A DNA stretch of 64,000 bases from positions 44,074,120-44,138,119 of the forward strand of contig CM064509.1 of NCBI GenBank assembly GCA_032716605.1, given 5' to 3'. Positions within the stretch are counted from its first letter, which is position 1; each line of letters starts with the position of its first letter. The notes beneath the pieces were generated by a model. It was not told the origin of the DNA and did not search any database. It saw only the letters and a program-made list of their open reading frames with translations. A program made the translations under genes and the position numbers. Source of the DNA: Paralithodes platypus (Eukaryota; Arthropoda; Malacostraca; Decapoda; Lithodidae). Of the stretch, positions 20,720 to 31,427 are shown piece by piece.

Positions 20720-21339
20720 TCTGTCTCGATATAGATTGATAGTCTATGGTTCGATTTTTGGACCATTTGAAGCATTCGTGTTTAGGTAGCTGATTAGTGT
20801 ATAGATTTTAGAACAATAGAACAAATTTCAGAAATTTTAGTTTGATATTTTATTCACCTTTCACAATTTTTGCTTGGTGGTATAATGGTTAAGGTGTCTA
20901 AATATTTGTGTGATAACCCAGGTTCGGATCCCGGCGGATCACATATATTTTGTCATTAAATTCATTGCAGGTGTTTGGTGGTGTGGTGAAATTAATAAAC
21001 AAATAGAATACCTTCCTCAGTTGTCCACTTGTTGTTACCCGATGTGGACCTTCATTTTCTTTCTCATATTTTGTCAGTGAGTGTTTTCTGTTTTTGATTA
21101 ATCTTTGCATTATTTGTCTTTTAATATTCTGTTTAGTGATTAGGAGTGTTTTACCCAGTTGAATTCTAATGTTTAGCTTTCTTTAAATATAATAAATAGA
21201 TCCTTTTACGTTTAGTTAATTTTAGACTTGTCTTCATTTTTAAGAATCATGATTGACTACCTGATGATGGCCTTCCTGTAGTGAGCCAACAAGTTGTTGA
21301 AGAAAAAAGAAAAATCGAGTAAGTAAATAAAGCATGGCA
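20720..21339 (+). other. Probable 3' part of the split Penelope-like element
   Basis: AT-rich non-coding DNA between elements A and B. It should continue the Penelope-like element that ends with its stop just before the TTAA at 2758. Near 21255-21275 a 'gactacctgatgatggcc' segment resembles the 3' untranslated tails of GIY-YIG Penelope-like elements, followed by an A-rich end (21303-21325). The link is inference from position. Confidence 0.45.
20872..20942 (+). other. tRNA-like sequence (71 nt)
   Basis: TGGTATAATGGTTAAGG (A-box-like) at about 20878-20894 and GGTTCGGATCC (B-box-like) at 20921-20931, with tRNA-like length. The acceptor stem does not pair convincingly, so a pseudogene or SINE-head remnant is more likely than a working tRNA. 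Unrelated in sequence to the tRNA-like block of elements A and C. Confidence 0.4.
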
Positions 21340-21343
21340 TTAA

Positions 21344-21755
21344 CCCTCCAGCCCCGGGGGCTATAGCTTGCGACTGTGCTCCGGTACCGGGTGTTTTGAC
21401 GATCTTTGGCCTATGTTAACTACTCTGTAAGTCAATGAATATGTCATGTAATGTTGTGAATAAAAAAGAATAATGTTCCACAAACCTTCCTCTGTCGAAT
21501 GGCGTTGAGTAGAGGTCTCTAGCCCCTCTGGTTGCATAATGGTGAGCGCGGGAAGACGAGTGCTTTTCGGCGGCAATTTCTTCCCGCGTTCGGACGCGTC
21601 GCCTCGGCCATGGCTACGACGCACCTAGCCGCTCGCCGCGCCAAAGTATTTATCTCCCTTAGACGATTTTAGTGTTTGATATTGAGAATGTGATGTTTAT
21701 TTGATATTTTCTAGTTATTTTGAGGCCAATTATATAAAATATGTTTATTAGGGTA
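21344..21755. other. Left non-coding end of element B
   Basis: GC-rich terminal 300 bp, then AT-rich DNA leading into the tandem array. No gene seen. Confidence 0.6.
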
Positions 21756-22620
21756 TCACTGTCACTGATATTGCTAATTTTCACTCGATACCGTACATTT
21801 TATTAGTAATTGAGGTAGCTTATTGTTGTATTAGGCACTGATTTTTCGTTATCACAGGTGTTTATTATACTTTGGCCATCAAATATTAGGTCTTGTGTCA
21901 CTTTCACTTTGACAAATATGCTTTAGAGTGTCACTGTCACTGATAATGCTCATTTTCACTCGATACTGTACATTTTATTAGTAATTGAGGTAGGTTATTG
22001 TTGTATTAGGCACTGATTATTCGTTATCACAGGTGTTTATTATACTTTGGCCATCAAATATTAGGTCTTGTGTCACTTTCACTTTGACAAATATGCTTTA
22101 GAGAGTGTCACTGTCACTGATAATGCTCATTTTCACTCGATACCGTACATTTTATTAGTAATTGAGGTAGGTTATTGTTGTATTAGGCACTGATTATTCG
22201 TTATCACAGGTGTTTATTATACTTTGGCCATCAAATATTAGGTCTTGTGTCACTTTCACTTTGACAAATATGCTTTAGAGAGTGTCACTGTCACTGATAA
22301 TGCTCATTTTCACTCGATACCGTACATTTTATTAGTAATTGAGGTAGGTTATTGTTGTATTAGGCACTGATTATTCGTTATCACAGGTGTTTATTATACT
22401 TTGGCCATCAAATATTAGGTCTTGTGTCACTTTCACTTTGACAAATATGCTTTAGAGAGTGTCACTGTCACTGATAATGCTCATTTTCACTCGATACCGT
22501 ACATTTTATTAGTAATTGAGGTAGGTTATTGTTGTATTAGGCACTGATTATTCGTTATCACAGGTGTTTATTATACTTTGGCCATCAAATATTAGGTCTT
22601 GTGTCACTTTCACTTAGTTA
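21756..22620. repeat. 177-bp tandem repeat, five units, in element B
   Basis: TCACTGTCACTGATA starts at 21756, 21931, 22108, 22285 and 22462, giving spacings of 175, 177, 177 and 177. Units three to five look almost identical while the first differs most, suggesting recent expansion. Lies between the transposase stop and the element end. Contains repeated tcactgtcac / gtgtcactttcacttt motifs. Confidence 0.93.
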
Positions 22621-22884
22621 TATGATTTGTAAACGATTTATATACAATTTATTGTGTCTTTTTTCACTGATTTATATATTTCTATAGGTTCTAATCATAT
22701 GAATGTCACTTGGTATATACATATGTGTCACTTTCACATATTATTATGGTGTAATTGTACTTGTATCAATGTTCTCATAATACATGACTTTTGTATTACA
22801 ATACATTGGTTTTCTTCCACTTTTTGCATATATATAATTATAGTGTACATATTGTCATTTTATTTGGCAATTTCAGTATGATTA

Positions 22885-25770
22885 TTAGAACTCCAGCTTG
22901 GAGTGGTAATCAAAGAAGCAATCTACAGCACAGAGTGCCACCTTGCACTCCACACACTCCAGGGTTGACTTTTTACCTGACCTCGGCTTCACCCTGCTGT
23001 TGTAGCAGACATGGCACCGCTTCTGCTGTGTTCTTCCGGATTCATTCTGAGGCAGGGAACCAAGCCTGTGCCTAGTCAAGTATTGAGCAGACTGCAAGCG
23101 GTCAATAACGGCGGGCCCAGGATGTGCCACTGCCCTCTGTGGCTTACCATACTTCTCCAGGAGCTCCGTCAACACCTGCTTTTGGAACCTCCGCAGGCTA
23201 TTGAACTTCATGGGTGTGTTCACATTCCGAAGCTTGTATATGTTGTAGGCATTCAGAACTGACATGTCCACCATATGCAGAAAGAACTTTTTGTACCATC
23301 TGCACGAGGTACGCAGGCAGTCAATGAAGCCTATCTGCATGTCGGACTTGTCCACCAGCCTCATGTTGATGTTGTAGTCCAGGACAGCATCAGGCTTGGT
23401 CACCCTGGCCTGGGTGCGGCGATCCACCTTGCCAGTCTCCACCATTTCCCCCTTGTGGATGGTGGTCAGGAGGTTGACCTTCCGCTGGTCGTGCCAGTGG
23501 ATAGCCAGAATGGGCCCCGACTTCTTCTTGAACACATCACCTTTTTTGGACTTTGGAGGGAAAGGTGGCATGCCCTTCCTTTTCCCTCGTACTGTGCCTA
23601 CAGTCCCCGTCTTGCGCTCATGCAGGTACTGTGAGAGAGTGGGGGACGTGTAATAATTGTCCATGTAGAGGACGTGATTCTTATGAAAGTAGCGGTCCAT
23701 CATGGCTTGCACCACTGCTCCGCCAAAGCCAATGAGGGGGTCCACAAGCAAGTCCCCTTCCTTCCCGCTGTAGACCAGGAAGTCCAGGACATAGCCAGTT
23801 TGGCAGTCGCACAGCACAAAGAATTTTGTGCCAAAGCGATGTCTTTTTGAGGGGATGTACTGCCGGAAGCTGAGTTTTCCCCGGAACAGCACAAGAGACT
23901 CGTCAATGACGATCTTGCGGAAGGGCTTGAAGTAGGAGGTGAAGCGTTCTCGCATCATCTCATACAACGTCCTAATCTTCCACATCTTGTCTGGGAGGTG
24001 GACGTCAAGGTTGGTGACAAGATGGAGCGCTGCGAGGATATCAAGGTACCGGTCGCGAGACATATATTTCCCGAAGGCAGGGGTGGATATCAGATCATTG
24101 GTGATCCAATAGTCAGGCAACCTATGCTTCTTGACATGAGGCATTAGCATGGTGAGTGCCAGGAACACCATGAACTCGTCATGAGTCACTGGGGTCCACT
24201 GCCTCATGTGGCCCTTGGTCACCTTTCCCAAAAAGTGGACCTGGAATTGGTGCTGCTTATTTGTCTCTTTGACAACATAGCCTACCACCTCCTCATCAAA
24301 GAAGGCCTCAAACAGTTCGTGTGGTGGAGCATTGAGGCCTGCAGGAAAATTGGGGGTAACGCCTGAACCCTCCAGTACCTCATCAAAAGCTGGCACATCA
24401 GGGTTGTATGCATCCTCATCAACTACGTCTTGCCACTGAAAAACGTAGAATGGGTCTTGTCTACGCTGACGAGGAGCTCCAGCTGGTGGCCCAGCACGCC
24501 CACGGCCAACTCGGGAGGCGCGCGCCCTAGGGCGGCGAGGGCGGCGGCCAGGGCGGTGGGCAGCACGACGGGCAGCACGACGCCGGGCCAAGCGGATGGG
24601 TCGAGGGTCGTCGATGTCCATATAGTCATCGTCAGAGTGGTCATCTTGCCCTGACGGTGGACCTATGTAATCATGGCCAGAGTCTTGAGAGAGGTGCCCT
24701 TCATCATCAGTGGCCCCCACATAATCTGGCGGGGAACCAGTGATGCGTGGGCGGCGTGTGGGTGGGCGAGGTGGGGAAGGAGAGGGGGGTGAGGCTGTGT
24801 CCCCCCGAGGTCCCGGGCTCCTTGGCCTGCGACGAGTGACAGAAAGCAATGTTTCACTGTCACTAGGGCCAGGTATTGGTGATGCGAGCTCAAAGACTTC
24901 TTCAGGAAGACATGTTGAAGGCGGGAGAGGTGGGGAGGACCGTGGGGAAAGTTGCGGGGACGTATGGCTGGGGCCGGCCGGGGTGGACGCCGCGGGAGCC
25001 TCGAACAAAACTCTCTTACTTTTCTTAATTTTCTTGGTATATTTCCTACCTTTCCCCTTTTCGGCAGCAGTATGTCTCCTGTCGGGGGACCTAGGAGGCA
25101 AATAGGCCGAAAGTGTGGGGTCCTCAACCCTTGGCAATGGTGGGGGTGGTGGGGAAGAATGCGGGGCATCCGGGTCATCTTGGGTGGCGTGGGTAGATAA
25201 GGGAGACAATGGCGGACGAGAAGGGTCACCACGCTGACCCTCACTCACAGCCTCATCCTCACCAAGTAGTTTTGCTTGTTCCCTAGCTGCCACGGCCGCC
25301 TTCTCAAGTATTTTCTGCTTATACAAATGTAGCTTGAAAGGCGATTTACCAGGGGAAGGGCTTGGCGTCGTGTCACTTAAGCGAAATTTGGTGAGTGACC
25401 TTGAACTCTCCCACTCGCTCACTCTCTCAAGTTCACTGTCTTTAGGTAAACCAGCTTCCTCAACAACTGGTACATCACCTTCATCACTCTCATCACTGTC
25501 ATGTTCTCTCGCAAATCCCAGGAATTGCTCTTCTTTATCACTCTCATGGCCATAATCACTCGACTTATAATTACTGGAGTCGTCACTGACTTCATCATCA
25601 ACATTATGCTTGGCATCAGCTCGCTCATAAAGTCTCAATGTCGTCTCAATACCTCCGGGAGATAACACATTTAGGCGATGGCGTCAGGGTAAGGCGCGAC
25701 GAACAAGCAAGGGCGTCGTAGGAAGCACGGTATCGGACACAGCGGAATCACTATTTGGCGTACTGTCCAT
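22885..25770 (-). CDS. piggyBac-like transposase of element B (one N-terminal stop)
   Basis: DDE transposase that cuts and pastes at TTAA. The frame is open for about 927 codons from 25668 to 22885. A plausible start, ATG at 25770 (MDSTPNSD), is in the same frame but separated by a single TGA at 25684-25686; no other in-frame ATG is seen until far inside (DDYMDIDD). The N-terminal half is acidic, Ser/Pro-rich and disordered, followed by a basic Arg-rich stretch (about 24480-24600). The catalytic core has VIDESLVLFRGK (about 23900), LYMDNYYTSP (about 23665) and NMRLVDKSD (about 23355), holding the expected three aspartates. The C-terminus is a zinc-binding Cys-rich module (CHVCYNS .. CVECKVALC .. 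CFFDYH, 22890-23010). Possibly one mutation from a full frame, or domesticated from an internal start. Confidence 0.9.
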
Positions 25771-25864
25771 GATGGCGTCGGGGTAGATACTGTTGCTGTG
25801 GCGGAGTTTACGCCTGGTGGCGCCACCTACCGTCCCACGATACCGAAAATGTACGCGCGGCATT

Positions 25865-25967
25865 CGAAAGCACGCATGCAAGCAATGGGCGTTCAAGAGC
25901 CCTTCCGGGTTGCGCGGGCCGAGGTTGTTATGGGCGTTCAAGAGCCCATCCGGGTTGGAGGGGTTAA
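25865..25967 (-). repeat. 5' terminus of element B with duplicated subterminal motif
   Basis: Two copies of an AACCCGGA(T/A)GGGCTCTTGAACGCCCAT-like unit of about 28 bp (25887-25914 and 25929-25956 on plus, inverted) lie just inside the terminal TTAA. The layout parallels the duplicated CTCTTAAGAG sites of A and C. Confidence 0.75.
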
Positions 25968-25988
25968 GTACAGTGTTGACTATTCATA

Positions 25989-26909
25989 TATTATGTACTC
26001 CTATTTTGCTTACTTAAACCATTTTATTCCTTACATATTTACAGGGATTACTTTTATTATAACCATTATGTACTAATATTCCCATTATAACAACTTAGAT
26101 ATAGTTTTCATTGTATTTCTTGTATTATATGCACCTAGCTTAGGCTACAGGAAAAGACAGAAAGTATTCAGTTGACCTTTCAGAGGAACAGATCATGGGA
26201 ATCACTTGGATCATCATATCAAGATTTGCCTTCTATCACGTGAAATTGTCATGGATTAGGCATGATCGGGGTGTGGATATACATGTGTTATGGGTGCGAT
26301 TTAAGGTTTAATCCACACCCCTTTATGATACCTTGACAGGTACTGGTTAAGAGTTCTGTAAAACACCTAATGTGTGGTAAGACGTCATTCAGAGGGCGTA
26401 ACCCGATGTCATAATTATAAGGTTGAGATATCGACATGAGAGCCAGAGAACAAGACCCCATCACTTGTTGACAGTAAGAGGTCAGAGGCTAGTCGTGATA
26501 GTGAAAGCCAGACATTTATAATTGTTTTTATACTTGCTTATTAAACATTGAATTATATATAGTAATTCTGAATAAGTTATAAATTATTATTCATTAAAAC
26601 AAATGTGAATTTACTCAAGTTTCAGTTTCCTTATATTATATCTGTAAGGCCTGATACTATTATATATACATTTATTATTTATTATTTCCCATATAACCCG
26701 GGATGGTGGCAGTCCTTTGAGAGTTATTTAATCAAGATATAACTCTAACTTCAGTGGCCATTATACGGTGACTAGCGGTGGTCCTGTACACACAGGCAAC
26801 GCCCACGGGTCTGTAATTTGACTGCAATCGCTACTAAGTAATAAATTCAAGTCACTAATAGTCTGAATATTAAATAGCTTCACTTATTACGGCTGGCCTG
26901 AGAGGAGCA
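25989..26909 (+). repeat. 5' LTR of the conventional gypsy element
   Basis: About 921 bp beginning (TG)TTATGTACTCCT and ending near ..GAGGAGCA just before the PBS. About 740 bp align with 43849-44600. Confidence 0.85.
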
Positions 26910-26912
26910 TAT

Positions 26913-26930
26913 TGGCGAACCTGGCAACCA
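26913..26930 (+). other. Primer binding site of the conventional gypsy element
   Basis: TGGCGAACCTGGCAACC follows the LTR after three bases. Purely positional and motif-based; primer tRNA not identified. Confidence 0.55.
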
Positions 26931-27552
26931 ACGCACCGTCGTGCCCTACGAGTTTGGACCGTGATCGAGTTCGCCCCATTGAATGTCCTGCGGAATCCTG
27001 TGATTCCTCAACTTCAACTGCAGAAGGGATTCTTCAAATGAAGGAGGCCCTCCCAGTAGCAGTATTGGTCATGCCTTGGAGGATCAAGTTTGGGAGGAGG
27101 ACGCTATTGGGACGAGACTGTATTGGGGTGGGATATCCAGCTGCCAAGTGTGATAGACACTAGGACATCCCCAGGCACACAGCCCAAGGCCACGGAACCA
27201 ACCCTTACCACCCTACCCGACTCAGTCTTGGTATTGGTGTGACAGAGAGAGGATATTTAGCTGGTCGCTGACACATAGACGAGGTAACATGTTCATCTGA
27301 CTTGGAGGCCTTAAGTGATTAAATAACAAATTATTCCAATCTTTGAATTCAAGTTTTTCAGTAGATAATTTGTTTTGCATTAAATGTTTCACTTATCTTG
27401 ATCTAATTGTGCAATATAATTTACTCTGAATTCTTAGGTTGTGTCGATTGCGTTATTCTAGCGTGATTTGTTATGCAGGGATATATAAGACATTTTTTTT
27501 TTCTATTGTAGTGTTGATTTTATTTGCATGTTTTTCAATTTGAGGGTTCTCT
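26931..27552 (+). other. Leader between PBS and gag
   Basis: AT-rich toward 3', no conserved frame. An 83-codon open stretch at 26912-27163 overlaps the PBS and looks like chance. Confidence 0.5.
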
Positions 27553-28482
27553 ATGTCATTAAGACGACTATTTAAGAGAAAACCTCCTATTCCCGGGGCC
27601 GAAGAAACGGTTGATCCTGACTTATCTGATATATCTGAAGAAGGTGACGATTTTTCGGACGATAGTATTAAACATGTATATACGGAAGTTGTTGATTGTC
27701 TGGTAAATCCTGGTAAATCAGGTGAAGCACCTATATATGAAAATATTAATAAAAGTTTGTTGAGGAGAGGAATATCTCGTGATACCACACCTTCCTATTT
27801 AAAACCTATCACAGTCTCTGTTCCTCAGCCTTCTATAAATCCAGTCAAGATGACTACCCCCGAACCCCCTTCCCAGAGCTTCAATTTAAATGTCGTGCAT
27901 GGTCAGGCAACGAACCCGTTCACTGGTTTGGAGGAACACAGAAATATTATCTCAGTTTTGGATGGCGTGGATACGGAGATCGCGGCCAAAGGTATCAGTC
28001 TAGAGAGGGCCAAAATTTACATTTTTAGCTCGAAAATTGACAAGGGAAATACCCCAGCAGGTTATCTATTGTTGTGCTATGATCTTATCAATGTTAAAAC
28101 TTACGATGAGTTCAGGGTCAAGTTTTTAGAGAAATTCGGTTCATCGATCAAAGGTGCATTTGCGAGATTCCATGACTTCGCTGATCTGCTATTGAAGCAA
28201 AAGAAAAACCAGTCTGTGGACACCTTATTAGCTCAATGTTCACAATTCGCAAATTGCATGTCGCATGACCTAATTCATCACACCTGGTTTGACGAGGGTA
28301 AAATATCACTAGAGCATCTGAGTAAACTGTTAGGATATGTGATGTTAGTGAGCGCTTTCCCGGACTCCGTGAAACCGATCGCTAGGACGATTGAATTTCT
28401 GCATACAATGTATCTCAATAAATTCACAAAGGAGTTACGGAAAGCTTGCGATACAAGTGGTGTTAACACCGATCAAATTTAG
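27553..28482 (+). CDS. gag: Gag of the conventional gypsy element
   Basis: 309 codons from ATG at 27553 to TAG at 28480-28482. Basic start (MSLRRLFKRK), acidic Ser/Asp-rich segment (about 27600-27665), then a helical capsid-like domain with ITNPFTGLEEHR-type and GYLLLCYDLINVKTYDEFR (about 28060-28115) features typical of retrotransposon gag. It ends before the zinc knuckle; the following stop and a further one near 28672 separate it from the nucleocapsid, either decay or original recoding. Confidence 0.85.
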   Translation: MSLRRLFKRKPPIPGAEETVDPDLSDISEEGDDFSDDSIKHVYTEVVDCLVNPGKSGEAPIYENINKSLLRRGISRDTTPSYLKPITVSVPQPSINPVKMTTPEPPSQSFNLNVVHGQATNPFTGLEEHRNIISVLDGVDTEIAAKGISLERAKIYIFSSKIDKGNTPAGYLLLCYDLINVKTYDEFRVKFLEKFGSSIKGAFARFHDFADLLLKQKKNQSVDTLLAQCSQFANCMSHDLIHHTWFDEGKISLEHLSKLLGYVMLVSAFPDSVKPIARTIEFLHTMYLNKFTKELRKACDTSGVNTDQI

Positions 28483-28485
28483 TTT

Positions 28486-29013
28486 TTGTGTGCGGCGATT
28501 CGGAAATTGACATCTTTACCACTTTCCCAGGCCCAATCTGGGCCTAGGCAGAATCAACCTAAATATTCCCAACCTAATAACAATTCCCAGGCTAGTGCTC
28601 CTCCCAAATACCAGAAAACCCCACAGGTAGGTCAGCTTAGACAGAGTTACAGCGCTCAAACATGGAATTATTAATCACCCCATTATCATGGCGGTGGGTC
28701 GAGAGCGCAAGCATCTGGTGGCGGTCAGAGCGAGCAGGTCCCGGCGATAATGGGTAGTGGCGCCGGTGATCAAAACAGGGATGTTATGTGTTTTTATTGT
28801 GGTATCCGGGGTCACATTGTTCCACATTGTAACATCAAAGCCAAGGAATTATATGAATATACGGTGGGTAAGCCGCCTTTCTGTCGTAGATGTAAGACAA
28901 ATGACCACCGGACCGGAACTTACCCGGAAGTAAAGGTAGATGTAGATGATTGGAGGGCGACTCGCCCAAGATTCGGGGAAGCTTCCGATCGAAGCCAAGC
29001 AAATCAAACGTAA
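28486..29013 (+). pseudogene. gag: Nucleocapsid zinc-knuckle region
   Basis: Pro/Gln/Asn-rich linker (28486-28674), a TAA, a Gly-rich stretch, then two zinc-binding clusters: CFYCGIRGHIVPHC (about 28792) and a downstream CRRC..HRTGTY segment (about 28885). Same frame as gag, broken by stops. Confidence 0.75.
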
Positions 29014-29843
29014 GTGATAATTGTACACAGACTCCGAAACTCCCTACTTTAATGATAAGTGCACTCATGCAATCACCTGACTCGTTAATTATGAAGTCGT
29101 ATGTAAATAATGCAGCTATAAGTGTTTTAATTGATACAGGTTCCCCAGTGAACCTGATGTCTAGCTCTACATTTAACAGATTGAATCATGATGATTCGTT
29201 AAAACTTGAACTCCCGGACGTTAATCTACAGAGTGTTTCAGGGGACAATATTTTAATTTCGGGGGTTACGTACTTACCGATGGAACTGCATGACGACTTA
29301 TATTTAATGACGGAGAAAGTGTATGTTGTGGATGGGTTAAACATTTCACCAGACCTTTTGTTGGGATTTAAGCTAATGAGGGAGATAATTTGTTTAGTTA
29401 TTCCCGAGATGAATGGTGTATCTGTTAACGGTACTTTCATTGAGGCATCCTCTAATTCTACAGAAAGTGGTTTACAATTTGTTTCAAGGGGTATACGTAA
29501 GAGTAAATCGAGCGTTATGAAGAGTAGGCATCATTCATCTGGCTGTAAATTCATGGACAGTCGACGCCGGCTCGATCCCGCGGCTTGTCCTGTGAAAGCA
29601 GTCCGCGACATTAAATTGCATGACTATTTTGAGCAGTCTATGAGAGATTCTGGTATTCTCATTCACATTAATACTATCATTGAACCGCATTCTGCGAGGG
29701 TTGTTGAAGTGTATGCAAACAATCTTAAGAGTACAGTAAATTATATTGTTTTATTGCCCGACACTTCGGCTACTTCGGTGTTACTTTCGTGCAAGCGCTT
29801 CATGAAGTGGATGACACTAATGTTTTTCGGACTCTCATTCTAA
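28950..29843 (+). CDS. pol: Protease region of the conventional gypsy element
   Basis: Open frame of 297 codons overlapping the knuckle region in another frame. Retropepsin active site VLIDTGSPVNLMSS at about 29126-29167 (DTG 29132-29140), and a downstream PDLLLGFKLM (about 29350) matching the conserved flap-distal ILG-type motif. The C-terminal part leads toward RT through an 'IEPHSARVVEVY' segment (about 29680). Confidence 0.82.
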   Translation: MEGDSPKIRGSFRSKPSKSNVSDNCTQTPKLPTLMISALMQSPDSLIMKSYVNNAAISVLIDTGSPVNLMSSSTFNRLNHDDSLKLELPDVNLQSVSGDNILISGVTYLPMELHDDLYLMTEKVYVVDGLNISPDLLLGFKLMREIICLVIPEMNGVSVNGTFIEASSNSTESGLQFVSRGIRKSKSSVMKSRHHSSGCKFMDSRRRLDPAACPVKAVRDIKLHDYFEQSMRDSGILIHINTIIEPHSARVVEVYANNLKSTVNYIVLLPDTSATSVLLSCKRFMKWMTLMFFGLSF

Positions 29844-30596
29844 ATGGCACAAATGGCTTAATGAAATTGTATGCGGATACAAAATTATGTACTGCCTCTT
29901 GCGTACCTTGTAAATTTGAATAAATTAATTTTCTTTCTATGGCCTCAGTGCACACAGAATCTTCTCCTTTTATGGATGATAGAATGCGTAGGATTTATGA
30001 GGATTTACAAGGTACTGATTTTCCTGAGGTTCAGGGTCCGCTTAAGGCGTTATTGAGGGAATTTAATGAGTCCGTACATTTAAAGGGGGATGCTATGGGT
30101 TTTACTGACATTTTGGAGCATTTAATTGTGTTGAGCGACAAGAATAAAAAAACGATTTACCTTCCAATGTACCGCCTATCGCATAGTCGGCGTGAGTTGA
30201 CTGATAAACATGTTTCGGATTTACTTTATCAAGATGTAATTCAACCTTCCACGTCGCTTTGGCGGTCACCTCTTTTCTTAGTCCCGAAGAAGGCCAAGGG
30301 GGAGTTTAGGGTAGTCATGGATTTTAGAAGATTAAACTCAATCACCGAAACCGATCATTTTGATATGCCGGCGATACCAGAAATTCTTGCACGTTTGGGG
30401 ACACAAAATCGTGTTTTTTCTACCCTCGATCTTTCGAGCGGTTTTCATCATATCGGTTTATCACCGGAATCGAGACAATATACAGCATTTAATTCTCCCT
30501 CTGGTACTTTCGAAGACAAACAATTGCCTATGGGGCTTAGAAACTTACCTGCGATTTTCAGAGATTAATGAATAATGTTTTGGCAGGATTGATCGG

Positions 30597-30707
30597 CCAT
30601 AACCGCCAACACCGTGAACGACCGCAGCAGTGCAAGTACTGGCACTGAGCTGGATACACAGGCCTAGTTTGACTTTCTCCAGAGGATCTACTGTAAGAAA
30701 CTGTAAG
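30597..30707. other. 111-bp insertion of unknown origin inside RT
   Basis: Sits between codons for LIG and NNVYFYLDD, where gypsy RTs have no spacer. Ends with a direct repeat ctgtaagaaactgtaagaaa. GC-rich compared with its surroundings. No target duplication or family recognised. Confidence 0.6.
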
Positions 30708-30788
30708 AAATAATGTTTATTTTTATTTAGACGATATCATAATTTTGTCTAGAACAATAGAGGAACATCTTATTACACTGAGAAATAT

Positions 30789-31295
30789 CTATCTATCTAT
30801 CTATTGCCTGACGCCGTGATCCCCGAAGGGGTGGCCACGAACGAACCGCCTCCATGTACCTCTGTCCCCAGTCAGTCGACGCCCCTCCCCCCATCCAGCA
30901 CCGCCTTCGTTCATATACTTCCTCACTCCATCCTTCCACCTCTCTTTGGGTCTACCTCTCCCTTTCTGTCCCTCCACCTCACTCTCGTACACCTTCTTAG
31001 TCAGTCTCTCGCTTTCCATACTTTCCATATGGCCAAACCATCTCAAGTTGTTCCTTTTCACACTTTCCAGCACATCTACCTCCACACCACACCTCCTCCT
31101 TACTTCTTCATTATTCTGTCTATCCCTCCATGTATCTCCGCACGCACTTCTTAAGTAATTCGTTTCCACTGCTCTCACTCTTGGTCTGAGTCTCTCAACC
31201 AACGTTCATGCTTCGCTTCCGTAAGTCAGTGTCGGGATTACCACACTGCCATGCAAGGACTTCTTCACTTCCATACTGACCACCCTATATACTTT
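30789..31295 (-). mobile_element. RTE-like LINE 3' fragment with CTAT tail
   Basis: Flanked by the perfect 11-bp repeat ctgagaaatat (30778-30788, 31296-31306). On minus it encodes the C-terminal end of a LINE RT: VERLRPRVRAVE, YLRSACG, WRDRQNNEEVRRRCGV, NNLRWFGHME, GRGRPKERW and a final FGDHGVRQ (frame 31202-30801). The (TATC)n tail at 30789-30804 suits an RTE-type element. 5'-truncated. Related copy at 62226-62862. Confidence 0.85.
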
Positions 31296-31427
31296 CTGAG
31301 AAATATACTTTCTAAATTTAATGAGGCAGGTTTAAAAATTGAAATCAGTAAATGTGAATTTTTTAAGACTAAACTATCATTTTGGGGGCATGAATTAACT
31401 CCGGACGGAGTAAATACCACTGCCCAG

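Larger units (their letters stand above)
21340..25967 (-). mobile_element. piggyBac-like element B, 4.6 kb, nearly intact
   Basis: TTAA at 21340-21343 and 25964-25967. Inverted termini: CCCTCCAGCCCCGG at the left, CCCCTCCAACCCGG read inward from the right. One long transposase frame on minus, a 177-bp tandem array downstream of it and no nested insertions. Distinct family from A and C (different termini, different N-terminal region). Confidence 0.93.
29844..31427 (+). pseudogene. pol: Reverse transcriptase, N-terminal part, with two inserts
   Basis: RT motifs: SPLFLVPKKAKGEFRVVMDF (about 30268-30325), FSTLDLSSGFHHIGL (about 30417), LPMGLRN (about 30524), then a one-base loss near 30560, a 111-bp insert (30597-30707), catalytic YLDD at 30724-30735, an RTE-like insert (30789-31295), and FNEAGLKIEISKCEF (about 31318). 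It stops at element 2 (31428) and continues at 41499. The RTE-like insert duplicates 11 bp; removing it gives a continuous frame. Confidence 0.88.

Noticed and set aside
21756..22620. Possible CRISPR-like array
   Set aside because: Units are contiguous 177-bp tandem repeats without unique spacers, in a eukaryotic transposon.
30804..31154. 116-codon plus-strand frame, repeated at 62237-62587
   Set aside because: Opposite strand of the RTE-like LINE C-terminus, which has recognisable motifs on minus.
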